A DNA stretch of 64,000 bases from assembly GCF_030164465.1 (NCBI RefSeq), contig NZ_JASNJE010000011.1:1-64000 (forward strand). Direction: 5' to 3'. The position numbers and the translations under genes are program-made. The stretch comes from Sedimentitalea xiamensis. Its GTDB lineage: Bacteria > Pseudomonadota > Alphaproteobacteria > Rhodobacterales > Rhodobacteraceae. This document shows positions 54,565 through 63,500 of the stretch, one piece after another; the stretch's first letter is position 1; each line of letters opens with the position of its first letter. The notes beneath the pieces were generated by a model. The model was not told the DNA's origin. It saw only the letters and a program-made list of their open reading frames with translations, and did no database searches.

Positions 54565-57120
54565 CTATGTCACCTCTCTGATCCGGGAGATCATTTCCGT
54601 CGTGTCGCGGGACAGGTCCGGAGCGGCGAGGATCCGGTCCAGCTGTGCCCCGATCAGCGTCTGGCGGGCCGGATCGTATCGCCGCCAGGTCTGGAAGGCG
54701 CTGCACATGCGCGCGGTGGTCTGCGGATTGACGGGATCGAGCCGGATCAGCCAATCGGCCAGCAATGCATAGCCGGATCCGTCGGACGCGTGAAAGCCCG
54801 CGTGGTTCATGCCAAGAGCGCCGAATGTCGCGCGGAAGCGGTTGGGATTCTTCCAGTTGAAATCCGGGTGACGGGTCAGTGCATCCGCCACCGCCACGGC
54901 CTTGTTCGGGGCCGCCTGCATGACCTGAAGCCCGAACCATTTGTCGATCACAAGGCGGTCGGCCTTCCATTGCTGGTAGAAGGAAAGAACCTGCTCTTCG
55001 CCCTTCTGCGCGGACAGCAGGCAGGACAGGGCCGACAGTTGCAGGGTCATGTTGTCCGCCGTCGCATATTGCGCCGAGGCCTGGACGCCGCCGTCCAGGC
55101 GGGTCAGCAACGACAGGGCCGCGCCGCCGAGGGCGCGCTTGCCGGTCTGGTCCGGGTCGGGGCGGTAGGCCCCGTCGACCCGGCAATCGGCGAGGATGCG
55201 GGGCAGAACGTCCTGCGCGTGCTGGGCGAGCGCCTGTTTCAGCCCTTCCGATGCCTGCCAGATCGTGTGCGGGTCCGGTGTCGTGCCGTCTTCGGCAAGC
55301 GCGGCGGCCAATTCGGATTGTCCCGGCTGCGCCAGCATCAGCGCCCGGTAAGCGGGGTCGAGCGTGTCGTCGCGCAGGACCGACAGCATGCCGTCGAGAT
55401 AGTCGGCTCCGGGTGCCGCGCCGTCGCGGATCATGTCCATCAGCGTTGCCCGCGCCAGCGCGCGGCCGGATTCCCAGCGGTTGAACGGGTCGGTGTCATG
55501 CGCCAGCAGGAAGGCCCGGCCGGCCGATGTCATCTCGCGCTCCAGCACCACCGGGGCCGAAAACCCGCGCAGGATCGACGGGACCGGTTTCGCCGCCAGC
55601 CCGTCGAAACGGAAGCTCTGCGTCGCCCCGGTCATTTCCAGCGTTTCGGTCGGGCGCACCTCGTCGCCGTTGCCGCCGAGCAGGCCGACATCGATCGGGA
55701 TGACCAGCGGCTTCGGCTCCGGTGTGGCGGCGGAAGGCGGCGTGGTCTGGGTGAAGGTCAGGGTATAGGTTCCGTCGGCCCAGTCTTCGGCCACCGACAG
55801 GCGCGGCGTTCCGGCCTGCGAATACCAGCGCTTGAACTGGGTCAGGTCGCGGCCCGTCACCTCTTCGAACACCGCAAGCCAGTCCTCGATGGTGCAGGCC
55901 TGGCCGTCATGGCGGGCGAAATAGAGGTCCAGCGCCTCGGCATAGGCGGCATCGCCCACCAGCCGTTTCAGCATCCCGATCACCTCGGCGCCTTTTTCAT
56001 AGACGGTCGCGGTGTAGAAGTTGTTGATTTCCTGAAAGCTTTCCGGGCGCACGGGATGCGCCAGCGGTCCCTGATCCTCCGGGAACTGGCGGGCGCGCAG
56101 GTCGATCACGTCGGTGATGCGCTTCACCGGCGCGCTGCGCATGTCGCTGGTGAACTGGCTGTCGCGAAAGACGGTCAGCCCTTCCTTCAGGCAGAGCTGG
56201 AACCAGTCGCGGCAGGTGATCCGGTTGCCGGTCCAGTTGTGGAAATATTCATGCGCGATGATCGCCTCGATACGTTCGAAATTGGTATCGGTCGCGGTCT
56301 CGGGGCTGGCCAGGACGGCGGAGGAGTTGAAGATGTTCAGCCCCTTGTTTTCCATCGCGCCCATGTTGAAATCGTCCACCGCGACGATGTTGAACACGTC
56401 CAGATCGTATTCCCGGCCATAGACCTCTTCGTCCCAGGCCATGGATTTCCTGAGCGCCTCCATCCCGAAGGCGCATTTGTCTTCGTCGCCGGGACGCACC
56501 CAGAGGTTCAACGCGACCTTGTTCCCCGAACAGGTGGTGAAACTGTCCGAATGCGCGATCAGGTCGCCCGCGACCAGTGCGAACAGGTAGGCCGGCTTGG
56601 GCCAGGGGTCGTGCCAGGTCGCGCTGTGCCTGTCGGCCTTGACCGGGTTGCCGTTGGACAGCAGCACCGGGTGCGGTCCGTGGATGTCCACGGTGAAAAC
56701 GCTCAGCACGTCGGGGCGGTCGGGATAATAGGTGATCTTGCGAAACCCTTCGGCTTCGCATTGCGTGCAGTACATGCCGTTTGACATGTAGAGCCCTTCG
56801 AGCGCGGTATTGTTGGCCGGGTCGATTTCGACCACGGCTTCCCAGATGAAAGGCGCATCCGGCACCGGGCAGGTCAGGCCCGCCCCGGTCACATCCGGGG
56901 TGACGTCCTTGCCGTCGATGCGGGCGCTGATCAGCTTCAGGTTTTCGCCATGCAGGAAAAACCGGCGATCCGTGGCGTCCGGGTTCGGGCTGAACGCGAT
57001 CCTGCTCGTGACCCGCGTGGCGTTGGGGTTCAGGTCGAACCGCAGATGAACCGACTCCGCCGTGAAACCGAAGGGCGAATAGTCTTTCAGGAAGATCGTC
57101 GTGGGGGCGGCGTCGCGCAT
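54565..57120 (-). CDS. pepN: Aminopeptidase N
   Basis: An 851-residue M1-family zinc aminopeptidase that removes N-terminal residues from peptides in the cytoplasm. GAMENKGLN lies near 253-261 (exopeptidase motif) and the zinc-binding HEYFHNWTGNR near 291-301. The first 190 residues form the N-terminal beta domain (MYCTQCEAEGFRKITYYPDR near 112-131). Length matches the proteobacterial PepN type with the DUF3458 ARM-like C-terminal region. It heads an operon with the SDR gene and is divergent from glcB. Confidence 0.94.
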   Translation of the reverse strand: MRDAAPTTIFLKDYSPFGFTAESVHLRFDLNPNATRVTSRIAFSPNPDATDRRFFLHGENLKLISARIDGKDVTPDVTGAGLTCPVPDAPFIWEAVVEIDPANNTALEGLYMSNGMYCTQCEAEGFRKITYYPDRPDVLSVFTVDIHGPHPVLLSNGNPVKADRHSATWHDPWPKPAYLFALVAGDLIAHSDSFTTCSGNKVALNLWVRPGDEDKCAFGMEALRKSMAWDEEVYGREYDLDVFNIVAVDDFNMGAMENKGLNIFNSSAVLASPETATDTNFERIEAIIAHEYFHNWTGNRITCRDWFQLCLKEGLTVFRDSQFTSDMRSAPVKRITDVIDLRARQFPEDQGPLAHPVRPESFQEINNFYTATVYEKGAEVIGMLKRLVGDAAYAEALDLYFARHDGQACTIEDWLAVFEEVTGRDLTQFKRWYSQAGTPRLSVAEDWADGTYTLTFTQTTPPSAATPEPKPLVIPIDVGLLGGNGDEVRPTETLEMTGATQSFRFDGLAAKPVPSILRGFSAPVVLEREMTSAGRAFLLAHDTDPFNRWESGRALARATLMDMIRDGAAPGADYLDGMLSVLRDDTLDPAYRALMLAQPGQSELAAALAEDGTTPDPHTIWQASEGLKQALAQHAQDVLPRILADCRVDGAYRPDPDQTGKRALGGAALSLLTRLDGGVQASAQYATADNMTLQLSALSCLLSAQKGEEQVLSFYQQWKADRLVIDKWFGLQVMQAAPNKAVAVADALTRHPDFNWKNPNRFRATFGALGMNHAGFHASDGSGYALLADWLIRLDPVNPQTTARMCSAFQTWRRYDPARQTLIGAQLDRILAAPDLSRDTTEMISRIREVT

Positions 57121-57272
57121 GGGGGCCTCTCTGTGTCAGTGGGCGCAGGTTAGGAACTTCGCCCCGGGCCCGCAAGCGACCTTTCCCCGCTCTTTTCCCC
57201 GGCATTTGCGCGCGCATCTGGCCGGCAAGGGCGCGCCTCGCAGGGGAAGCCGTTTCGCCGGTGTTCGGCATG

Positions 57273-57301
57273 TTGCCTATCGGAAACTTTCGTTCTAACA
57301 A
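57273..57301 (+). promoter_or_regulatory. Candidate glcB promoter
   Basis: TTGCCT at 57273-57278 and TAACAA at 57296-57301 are separated by 17 bp and stand 44 bp before the glcB ATG, in the 225-bp gap shared with the divergent pepN. The -10 match is moderate. Confidence 0.35.
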
Positions 57302-57345
57302 CCCTTCGGCATACGACGGCACACATTTTGACAGAGGGACCGGGA

Positions 57346-59487
57346 ATGAGTGACAGGAGACTGATCGACGGGCTGCGGATCGCACCCGAACTGGCGGATT
57401 TCATCGAACAGAGGGCCTTGCCCGGAACGGGCGTGTCGCCTGCCGATTTCTGGTCCGGCCTGTCGCGCGTCCTGCATGATCTCGGTCCCGAGAACCGGGC
57501 GCTTCTGGAGCGGCGCGAAGAACTTCAACGCCAGATCGACGCCTGGCATCTGGAGCGGCGCGGCCAGCCCCATGACCACGACGCCTACAAGGCGTTCCTG
57601 GAAGAGATCGGGTATCTCCTGCCCGAAGGTTCGGCGTTTGAAATCGATACCGCCAATGTTGATCCCGAGATCGCCCATGTGCCGGGACCGCAGCTCGTGG
57701 TGCCCGTCACCAACGCCCGCTATGCCCTGAATGCCGCCAACGCCCGCTGGGGCAGCCTCTATGACGGGTTCTACGGGACCGATGCCATGGGCAGCCAGCC
57801 GCCCGCCGGCGGCTACGACCGCGGCCGCGGGGCGCGGGTCGTGGCGCGGGCGCGGGTGTTTCTTGACGAAGCCTTTCCGATCGCCGGGACGAGCCATGCG
57901 GATGCGCGCCGCTATTACGTGAACGACGGCGCGTTGCTGGTGGACGATCACCCGCTGGTGAACCCGGCGCAGTTCGTCGGCTATCGCGGCCATCCGAAAG
58001 CGCCGGATGCGGTGGTCCTGGTCAACCACGGGCTTCACGTCGAACTGGTGTTCGACCGCACCCATCCGATCGGCAGCCGCGATCAGGCGGGGCTTGCCGA
58101 CGTCCTGCTGGAAAGCGCCATGACCGTGATCATGGACTGTGAGGATTCCGTGGCCTGCGTCGATGCCGAGGACAAGGTGCTCGCCTATGGCAACTGGCTG
58201 GGACTGATGCAGGGCGACCTGTCGGCGACCGTCGAGAAGGGCGGCAAGTCGATGACCCGCGCGCTGAACCCGGACCGGACCTATACCGCGCCGGACGGCA
58301 GCCCCCTGACGCTGAAGGGGCGGGCGTTAATGCTGGTGCGCGATGTCGGCCATCTGATGACCAACCCGGCGATCCTGGACCGGGACGGCAACGAGACCTA
58401 CGAAGGGCTGATGGATGCGATGATCACCGTGCTGATCGCCATGCACGACCTCGGGCGCGAGGGCGGTAATTCGGTCAAGGGCTCCGTCTATGTGGTGAAA
58501 CCCAAAATGCACGGACCCGACGAGGTCGCCTTTGCCGCGCGGACCTTCGACATGGTCGAGGACGCGCTCGGCCTGCCGCGCAACACGGTCAAGATCGGCA
58601 TCATGGACGAGGAACGGCGCACCAGCGTCAACCTGAAACAGTGCATCGAGGCGGCGAAAAGCCGGGTCTGCTTCATCAATACCGGGTTCCTCGACCGCAC
58701 CGGCGACGAGATCCACACCTCGATGGAGGCCGGGCCGTTCTCGCGCAAGGATTTCATCAAGCGCAAGGACTGGATCGGCGCCTACGAAGACCGCAATGTC
58801 GATATCGGCCTGGAATGCGGGTTGCAGGGCAGGGCGCAGATCGGCAAAGGCATGTGGGCGATGCCCGACATGATGGAGGCGATGCTGGACCAGAAGATCG
58901 CCCATCCCCGCGCCGGCGCCAACACCGCCTGGGTGCCGAGCCCCACGGCGGCGACGCTGCACGCGCTGCATTACCACAAGGTCGATGTCTTCACGGTGCA
59001 GGAGAAACTCAAGGCCGGCGGTCGGCGGGCGCATGTGGACGCCGTGCTGGACATTCCGCTGGCCACCTACCGGCGCTGGACCGACGAGCAGAAGGTCCGC
59101 GAAGTCGAGAACAACGCGCAGGGCATCCTGGGCTATGTGGTGCGCTGGATCGACCAGGGTGTCGGCTGTTCCAAGGTGCCCGACATCAACAATGTCGGCC
59201 TGATGGAAGACCGCGCCACCTGCCGGATCTCGGCCCAGCACATTGCCAACTGGCTGCATCACGGCGTGGTCAGCGAAGCCCAGGTGATGGAGGCGATGAA
59301 GAAGATGGCGGCGGTCGTGGACGGGCAGAATGCCGGCGATCCGTTCTATCGGGCCATGGCGCCCGGTTTTGACGGCATCGCTTTCCTGGCCGCCTGCGAC
59401 CTCGTTTTCAAGGGGCGCGAACAGCCGTCGGGCTATACGGAACCGGTGCTCCATGCCCGGAGATTGCAGTTGAAGGCCGCCGGCTGA
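57346..59487 (+). CDS. glcB: Malate synthase G
   Basis: A 713-residue malate synthase G, condensing glyoxylate with acetyl-CoA to malate. [20 protein letters not shown] near 263-282 contains the catalytic acidic residues, [18 protein letters not shown] near 325-342 follows, and the C-terminal region [20 protein letters not shown] near 588-607 holds the second catalytic element. The ATG at 57346 gives [20 protein letters not shown]; a TTG 18 bases upstream is less likely. A glcG-type gene follows. Confidence 0.95.
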   Translation: MSDRRLIDGLRIAPELADFIEQRALPGTGVSPADFWSGLSRVLHDLGPENRALLERREELQRQIDAWHLERRGQPHDHDAYKAFLEEIGYLLPEGSAFEIDTANVDPEIAHVPGPQLVVPVTNARYALNAANARWGSLYDGFYGTDAMGSQPPAGGYDRGRGARVVARARVFLDEAFPIAGTSHADARRYYVNDGALLVDDHPLVNPAQFVGYRGHPKAPDAVVLVNHGLHVELVFDRTHPIGSRDQAGLADVLLESAMTVIMDCEDSVACVDAEDKVLAYGNWLGLMQGDLSATVEKGGKSMTRALNPDRTYTAPDGSPLTLKGRALMLVRDVGHLMTNPAILDRDGNETYEGLMDAMITVLIAMHDLGREGGNSVKGSVYVVKPKMHGPDEVAFAARTFDMVEDALGLPRNTVKIGIMDEERRTSVNLKQCIEAAKSRVCFINTGFLDRTGDEIHTSMEAGPFSRKDFIKRKDWIGAYEDRNVDIGLECGLQGRAQIGKGMWAMPDMMEAMLDQKIAHPRAGANTAWVPSPTAATLHALHYHKVDVFTVQEKLKAGGRRAHVDAVLDIPLATYRRWTDEQKVREVENNAQGILGYVVRWIDQGVGCSKVPDINNVGLMEDRATCRISAQHIANWLHHGVVSEAQVMEAMKKMAAVVDGQNAGDPFYRAMAPGFDGIAFLAACDLVFKGREQPSGYTEPVLHARRLQLKAAG

Positions 59488-59506
59488 CGCGCCGGGTCGG
59501 AACGAA

Positions 59507-59535
59507 GGGGCCGGAGGTTTCGCGTTTCCGGCCCC
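59507..59535 (+). terminator. Stem-loop between glcB and the DUF336 gene
   Basis: GGGGCCGGA at 59507-59515 pairs with TCCGGCCCC at 59527-59535, loop 11 nt. No T-run follows closely. It may reduce read-through from glcB into the DUF336 gene or protect the glcB mRNA end. Confidence 0.5.
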
Positions 59536-59569
59536 ATCAGGTCATTTTGAGACAGGGAAAGAGGCGGAC

Positions 59570-59995
59570 ATGACGATTTCATTGCGCAAGGCGCGCACCA
59601 TCATACGCAAGGCGCTGGAAAAGGCGCGAGAAATGGAGCTGAAACCGATGTCGGTGGTGGTGGTCGATGCGGGTGGCCATGTGCAGGCGTTCGAGCGCGA
59701 GGACGGCGCGGCGCCGGGGCGTTTCGCGGTGGCCCATGGCAAGGCTTTCGGGTCGGTCATGCTGGGCATGGCCGGCACTGCGCAGATGGCGCGTGCCGAA
59801 CAGCAGGCCTATTTCATCGGCGCGATGAACGGGCTGTTCAACGGCCAGTTCGTTCCGGTGCCCGGCGGCGTCCTCGTGCGCGACAGGAAAGGCGCCGTGG
59901 TCGGCGCGGTCGGTGTGACCGGCGACACCTCGGACAACGACGCCATCGCGGCTATGGCCGGGATCGAGGCGGCCGGTCTGACCGGCGAGATCTGA
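59570..59995 (+). CDS. GlcG/HbpS-family (DUF336) protein
   Basis: A 141-residue DUF336 protein. VVVVDAGGHVQAFEREDGA near 29-47, the central AxxKAxxS-like HGKAFGSVMLG stretch near 56-66, and VPGGVLVRDRKGAVVGAVGVTGDTSDND near 97-124 are family marks. Members include GlcG of glycolate operons and heme-binding HbpS. The neighbour glcB strongly favours a role with glycolate/glyoxylate use, although the biochemical function of GlcG is unclear. Confidence 0.85.
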   Translation: MTISLRKARTIIRKALEKAREMELKPMSVVVVDAGGHVQAFEREDGAAPGRFAVAHGKAFGSVMLGMAGTAQMARAEQQAYFIGAMNGLFNGQFVPVPGGVLVRDRKGAVVGAVGVTGDTSDNDAIAAMAGIEAAGLTGEI

Positions 59996-60200
59996 TCGGA
60001 GCGGAGCCCCGGACGTAGCGGGCCGCTGGCGAAAACGGCAGGGCCGCGGTCGCGCGCCATGGCTCGAACGAACGGCGGATAAAACTCCGATCTGAACCCG
60101 GTCTGCGGCGGAAGGGGGGCTGCGGATCTTTTCCTTGCCCGGGCAGATGAGCGACGCGGCTTGCCTTCCGGCGCGGCGCGGACGCGAGAGCCCGGCCAGC

Positions 60201-60320
60201 CACAACCGAGATTTCTGCAAGCGGCGGCACGGAATCAAGAACCTCTTCGCCCGCCTCAAGGACTGGCGACGTATCGCAGCCCGTTACGGCAGATGCGGCG
60301 AACTCTTCATCTCCGCGCTG
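60201..60320 (+). pseudogene. IS5-family transposase C-terminal remnant
   Basis: Forty codons read HNRDFCKRRHGIKNLFARLK and then DWRRIAARYGRCGELFISAL, the well-known C-terminal region of IS5/IS427-group DDE transposases (the E of the DDE triad would be in the RIENxFxRLKDWRR motif; here it is changed to IKNLF). Neither the rest of the gene nor inverted repeats are visible, so this is a dead fragment. It marks past insertion at the edge of the transporter operon. Confidence 0.75.
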
Positions 60321-60373
60321 AGCAAAACCCAGACCGCATGTTCTGGTCGCGAGTCCCGAGCCTGGATCAAATA

Positions 60374-60402
60374 TTGTATTAAATATTAAATTTTGCTAGC
60401 AT
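60374..60402 (+). promoter_or_regulatory. Candidate promoter/operator of the tct operon
   Basis: TTGTAT at 60374-60379 and TAGCAT at 60397-60402 are 17 bp apart, in an AT-rich stretch 59 bp before tctB. Two direct AAATATT copies (60369-60375 and 60381-60387, 12 bp apart) overlap the -35 and spacer and could bind a regulator. Confidence 0.5.
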
Positions 60403-60460
60403 TTGGCCAATAACAAGAGCCGCGCCGATTCTGCGGCCAAGACAACCGGGAGAGACAGCC

Positions 60461-60940
60461 ATGCGCTTTGGCGCGGACATGGCCGTGGCCGTTGCGGCTG
60501 TCACGGTTGGAACGGCGATATTGCTCTTGTTGCCAGCGCAGATTTCGGGTGCGCATCTTGGCGATATTTCGAACATGGACTCGCCGGCATTCTTTCCGAT
60601 CCTCAGCGGTGCATTCCTGATCCTCAGCGGTATCGCGCTCGGCGCACAGAAAGCCATTCAGGGTCCGCGTGACGCTGACCGCATCGCTCCCTTCTTCGAG
60701 AGCGGTATCGGCATCATCCGGCTCTTGTCGATCGCGGCTCTCCTGGTCGTCTATCTCTTTGCCATCCGCATGATCGGGATGGTCGTTTCCTCCATGGTGC
60801 TGATCCTTGTCATGGCGCCAATGCTCAACTTCCGGAACCTGCGGGTCATTCTGCCCTCTGCCCTGATATTTCCGTTTTGCGTCTACGTTCTGTTCGAGAA
60901 AGTGCTGCGGATCTTGCTGCCGCACGGAGGGATCTTCTGA
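60461..60940 (+). CDS. tctB: Tripartite tricarboxylate transporter small membrane subunit TctB
   Basis: A 159-residue TctB-family protein with four transmembrane segments (about 8-26, 45-63, 84-104, 108-150 as a pair). DSPAFFPILSGAFLILSGIAL near 40-60 is the family's characteristic first-loop motif. It forms the membrane part of a TTT solute importer with TctA. It is first in an operon with tctA 2 bp after its stop. Confidence 0.85.
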   Translation: MRFGADMAVAVAAVTVGTAILLLLPAQISGAHLGDISNMDSPAFFPILSGAFLILSGIALGAQKAIQGPRDADRIAPFFESGIGIIRLLSIAALLVVYLFAIRMIGMVVSSMVLILVMAPMLNFRNLRVILPSALIFPFCVYVLFEKVLRILLPHGGIF

Positions 60941-60942
60941 CC

Positions 60943-62442
60943 ATGCTGGACCTGATCGCCCAAGGTCTGGCCCTTGTCATGACCCCCTTGAGCATCGGCG
61001 CCGCCGTCTTGGGACTGGCGGCGGGGATCGTTGTCGGCGCATTGCCCGGGCTGACGGCAACCATGGCGGTCGCGGTGCTCAGCCCGTTCACCTTCTTCCT
61101 TGATGCCACGATCGGGATTCCTTTCCTGCTCGGCATCTACAAGGGGGCAATCTACGGCGGTTCCATCCCCGCGATCGTGATCAATACGCCGGGCACCGCG
61201 GCTGCGGCCGCCACGGCGCTCGACGGGCATGAACTGGCCCGGAAGGGACAGGGCAGGCGCGCATTGGAGATGAGCCTTTACGCTTCCGTCATCGCGGACA
61301 TGCTGGCGACGATGGTGCTGATCTTCGTCGCCGCACCGCTGGCGACCGTGGCGCTCAAGTTCAGCTCGCCCGAGTTCACCATGCTGTTCCTGTTCTCGCT
61401 GACCATGGTGTCCGCGGTCAGCGGCGACAGTCTGACCAAGGGGCTGATCAGTACCGCCCTTGGCATCGGGCTTGCGATCATCGGGCTGGAACCGATGACG
61501 GGCCAGATGCGCTACACCTTCGGAATGCCCGACCTGATGGGCGGCATCTCCCTCATTCCGCTGCTGATCGGCATGTTCGCACTGAGTGAAATCCTTCTTC
61601 AGGCCGAACGCGGCGCACCAGCGATCGACGCGGTGGGCCAGCAAAGGAACGAGCGCGGCGCAAGCTGGCTCGATGTCAAGGGGTCGATGCGGACGATCCT
61701 CCGCTCCTCGGGTGTCGGCGTGGTGCTGGGCGCCTTGCCCGGCCTTGGAGCGGAAATCTCCTGCTGGATCTCCTACGGGCTGGCCAGGCGGGGCTCCAAA
61801 AAGCCCGAGGAATTCGGCAAGGGCTCGATCGAAGGCGTCGCTGCGGCCGAGGCCGGCAACAACGCCGTCTGCCCCGCCGCCCTGATCCCGATGCTGGTGT
61901 TCGGCATTCCCGGCGATACCATCACTGCCGTGCTGCTGGGTGCCTTCATGGCGCAGGGCCTGCTGCCGGGGCCGCTTCTGTTCACGAAGTCGGGTGACAT
62001 TGTCTACGGTCTGTTCGTTCTGCTGATCCTGACCAATATCCTGCTGTTGATCTTCGGCTACTTCGCCATCCGGCACCTCAGAAAGATCACGCTGGTCCCG
62101 TCAGGCATCCTTTACCCGCTGGTCACCGTGATGTGCTTTGCCGGGGCTTACGCGGTGAACTCCAGCATCTTTGACCTCGTAATCATGGTGTGCGGCGGTT
62201 TCGCCGGCTACCTGATGCGCAAGACAGACGTGCCGATCCCGCCCTTGGTGATCGCCGTGCTGCTTGCGCCCGGACTGGAAAGCGCCCTGCGCCAATCGCT
62301 GGTGTTTTCCGACAACAGCCTCTCGATCTTTGTCAGCCGACCGATCAGCGGGGCCATCGTGCTTCTCCTCGTGACTGTCCTGTCGTGGATGGCCTTCCAG
62401 ACACTCCGCAAGCGGGCACGGGCGAGAACAGCAGAAGAATAA
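60943..62442 (+). CDS. tctA: Tripartite tricarboxylate transporter large permease TctA
   Basis: A 499-residue polytopic permease of the TTT family. GLAAGIVVGALPGLTATMAV near 24-43 and YKGAIYGGSIPAIVINTPG near 66-84 are TctA signatures; GVVLGALPGLGAEISCWISY near 260-279 is the repeated glycine-rich motif in the second half, and PLLIGMFALSEIL precedes it. About 11-12 helices. It probably uses the proton or sodium gradient to import a carboxylate presented by TctC. The ATG at 60943 follows the tctB stop by 2 bp. Confidence 0.92.
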   Translation: MLDLIAQGLALVMTPLSIGAAVLGLAAGIVVGALPGLTATMAVAVLSPFTFFLDATIGIPFLLGIYKGAIYGGSIPAIVINTPGTAAAAATALDGHELARKGQGRRALEMSLYASVIADMLATMVLIFVAAPLATVALKFSSPEFTMLFLFSLTMVSAVSGDSLTKGLISTALGIGLAIIGLEPMTGQMRYTFGMPDLMGGISLIPLLIGMFALSEILLQAERGAPAIDAVGQQRNERGASWLDVKGSMRTILRSSGVGVVLGALPGLGAEISCWISYGLARRGSKKPEEFGKGSIEGVAAAEAGNNAVCPAALIPMLVFGIPGDTITAVLLGAFMAQGLLPGPLLFTKSGDIVYGLFVLLILTNILLLIFGYFAIRHLRKITLVPSGILYPLVTVMCFAGAYAVNSSIFDLVIMVCGGFAGYLMRKTDVPIPPLVIAVLLAPGLESALRQSLVFSDNSLSIFVSRPISGAIVLLLVTVLSWMAFQTLRKRARARTAEE

Positions 62443-62449
62443 CCATAAC

Positions 62450-62460
62450 AAGGAGGTAAG
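62450..62460 (+). promoter_or_regulatory. Near-perfect Shine-Dalgarno before tctC
   Basis: AAGGAGGTAAG stands three bases before the tctC ATG, the strongest ribosome site in the window. It suits a binding protein needed in excess over its membrane partners. Confidence 0.7.
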
Positions 62461-62463
62461 AAT

Positions 62464-63417
62464 ATGCGCATTATCAAGGGACTGGCGCTGGGGGCGATTC
62501 TCGGAACGCTCGGCGCGTCGGCCACGCTGGCCGAGGAATTTCCCGAAAAGCCGATCCGGTTCGTGACACCGTACCCGCCGGGCGGCTCACACTCGCTGCA
62601 TGCCGGCATCATCACCACGGTGGCCGAAGCATATTTCGGCCAGCCGATGATTTCGGTCATCCGGGCAGGGGGCGGCGGCGTCGTCGCTGCCGCCGAACTG
62701 GCCCAGGGTGACGCCGACGGCTACTCTGTCCTGTTCGGGGATCCGACTATCAACTCCCTGCGCCCTCAGGTCGAGGATCTGCCCTATGACATCGACGCCT
62801 TCGTGCCGGTGGCGCGGATAAACTATTCGCCCGCCGTGTTCGTCGCGGCGGCGGATGCGCCGTTCGACGACCTGGACGGGATGATCGCCTATGCCAAGGA
62901 AAACCCCGACAAGCTCATCTACAGCTCTGACAACAAGAACGGCTTCACCTATGTCGCCTTCGAGATGCTGAAGCTGAAGACGGGAACCCAGATGAAAGGG
63001 ATCGAGTTCGGCGGCGGGGGGCCGGCTATCGCCCAGGTGCTGGGGGGCAACACCATGGCCTATGCCGGCGCGCCCAGCGTGGTCGGCGATCATATCGAAG
63101 CCGGCACCCTGAAGGCGATCTGCGCCACCGACCTTGAGCGCTGGGAAAAGTTGCCCGACGTGCCCACATGCCAGGAAGCGGGCGTGGATATCGTCTGGCA
63201 CTTCTGGCGCGGCGTGCTGGCCAGGGCCGGAACCCCCGAGGACCGTGTCCAGATGATGAGCGACGCCTTCGGCAAACTGGTCGAGGACGAAGGATTCCTG
63301 CGCCTGATCAACACGATCAATTCGCGGGTCGGCTATCTTGATGCCGAAGCCTTCGGCGAGCTTCTTGCCCGCGAGCAGAAAGACCTGAAGGAACTGTATG
63401 ACGCCATCGGCGGCTGA
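62464..63417 (+). CDS. tctC: Tripartite tricarboxylate transporter substrate-binding protein TctC
   Basis: A 317-residue periplasmic binding protein of the Bug/TctC family. A Sec signal peptide (about 1-23, ending ASATLA) is followed by FPEKPIRFVTPYPPGGSHSL near 26-45, the usual strand and ligand loop. VLFGDPTINSLRP and the GIEFGGGGPAIAQVLGGNT stretch near 179-197 also fit. The ligand is not readable from sequence; the downstream amidohydrolase suggests a nitrogen-containing carboxylate or ring compound. Confidence 0.92.
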   Translation: MRIIKGLALGAILGTLGASATLAEEFPEKPIRFVTPYPPGGSHSLHAGIITTVAEAYFGQPMISVIRAGGGGVVAAAELAQGDADGYSVLFGDPTINSLRPQVEDLPYDIDAFVPVARINYSPAVFVAAADAPFDDLDGMIAYAKENPDKLIYSSDNKNGFTYVAFEMLKLKTGTQMKGIEFGGGGPAIAQVLGGNTMAYAGAPSVVGDHIEAGTLKAICATDLERWEKLPDVPTCQEAGVDIVWHFWRGVLARAGTPEDRVQMMSDAFGKLVEDEGFLRLINTINSRVGYLDAEAFGELLAREQKDLKELYDAIGG

Positions 63418-63436
63418 CCGGCTTTGTCAACGCAAA

Positions 63437-63462
63437 CCGCGGCAAGGGAACCCTTGCCGCGG
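63437..63462 (+). terminator. 12-bp perfect stem-loop after tctC
   Basis: CCGCGGCAAGGG at 63437-63448 pairs with CCCTTGCCGCGG at 63451-63462 with a 2-nt gap. No T-run follows, so it may be a mRNA stabiliser that keeps tctC transcript levels high and partly insulates the amidohydrolase gene. Confidence 0.6.
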
Positions 63463-63500
63463 CTCGGTTTCGACGATCTGGCAACTACAGGAACATGACC

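Larger units (their letters stand above)
59996..60460. other. Intergenic region with an IS remnant and an AT-rich promoter
   Basis: A 465-bp gap between the DUF336 gene and tctB. The first 200 bp are GC-rich with no supported gene. A short IS5-type transposase fragment follows (60201-60320), and the last 100 bp turn AT-rich and hold the likely tct promoter. Confidence 0.6.

Noticed and set aside
60135-60389. An intact 84-residue gene before tctB
   Set aside because: Only the middle 40 codons match a transposase C-terminus; the flanks are unrelated, so it is a remnant.
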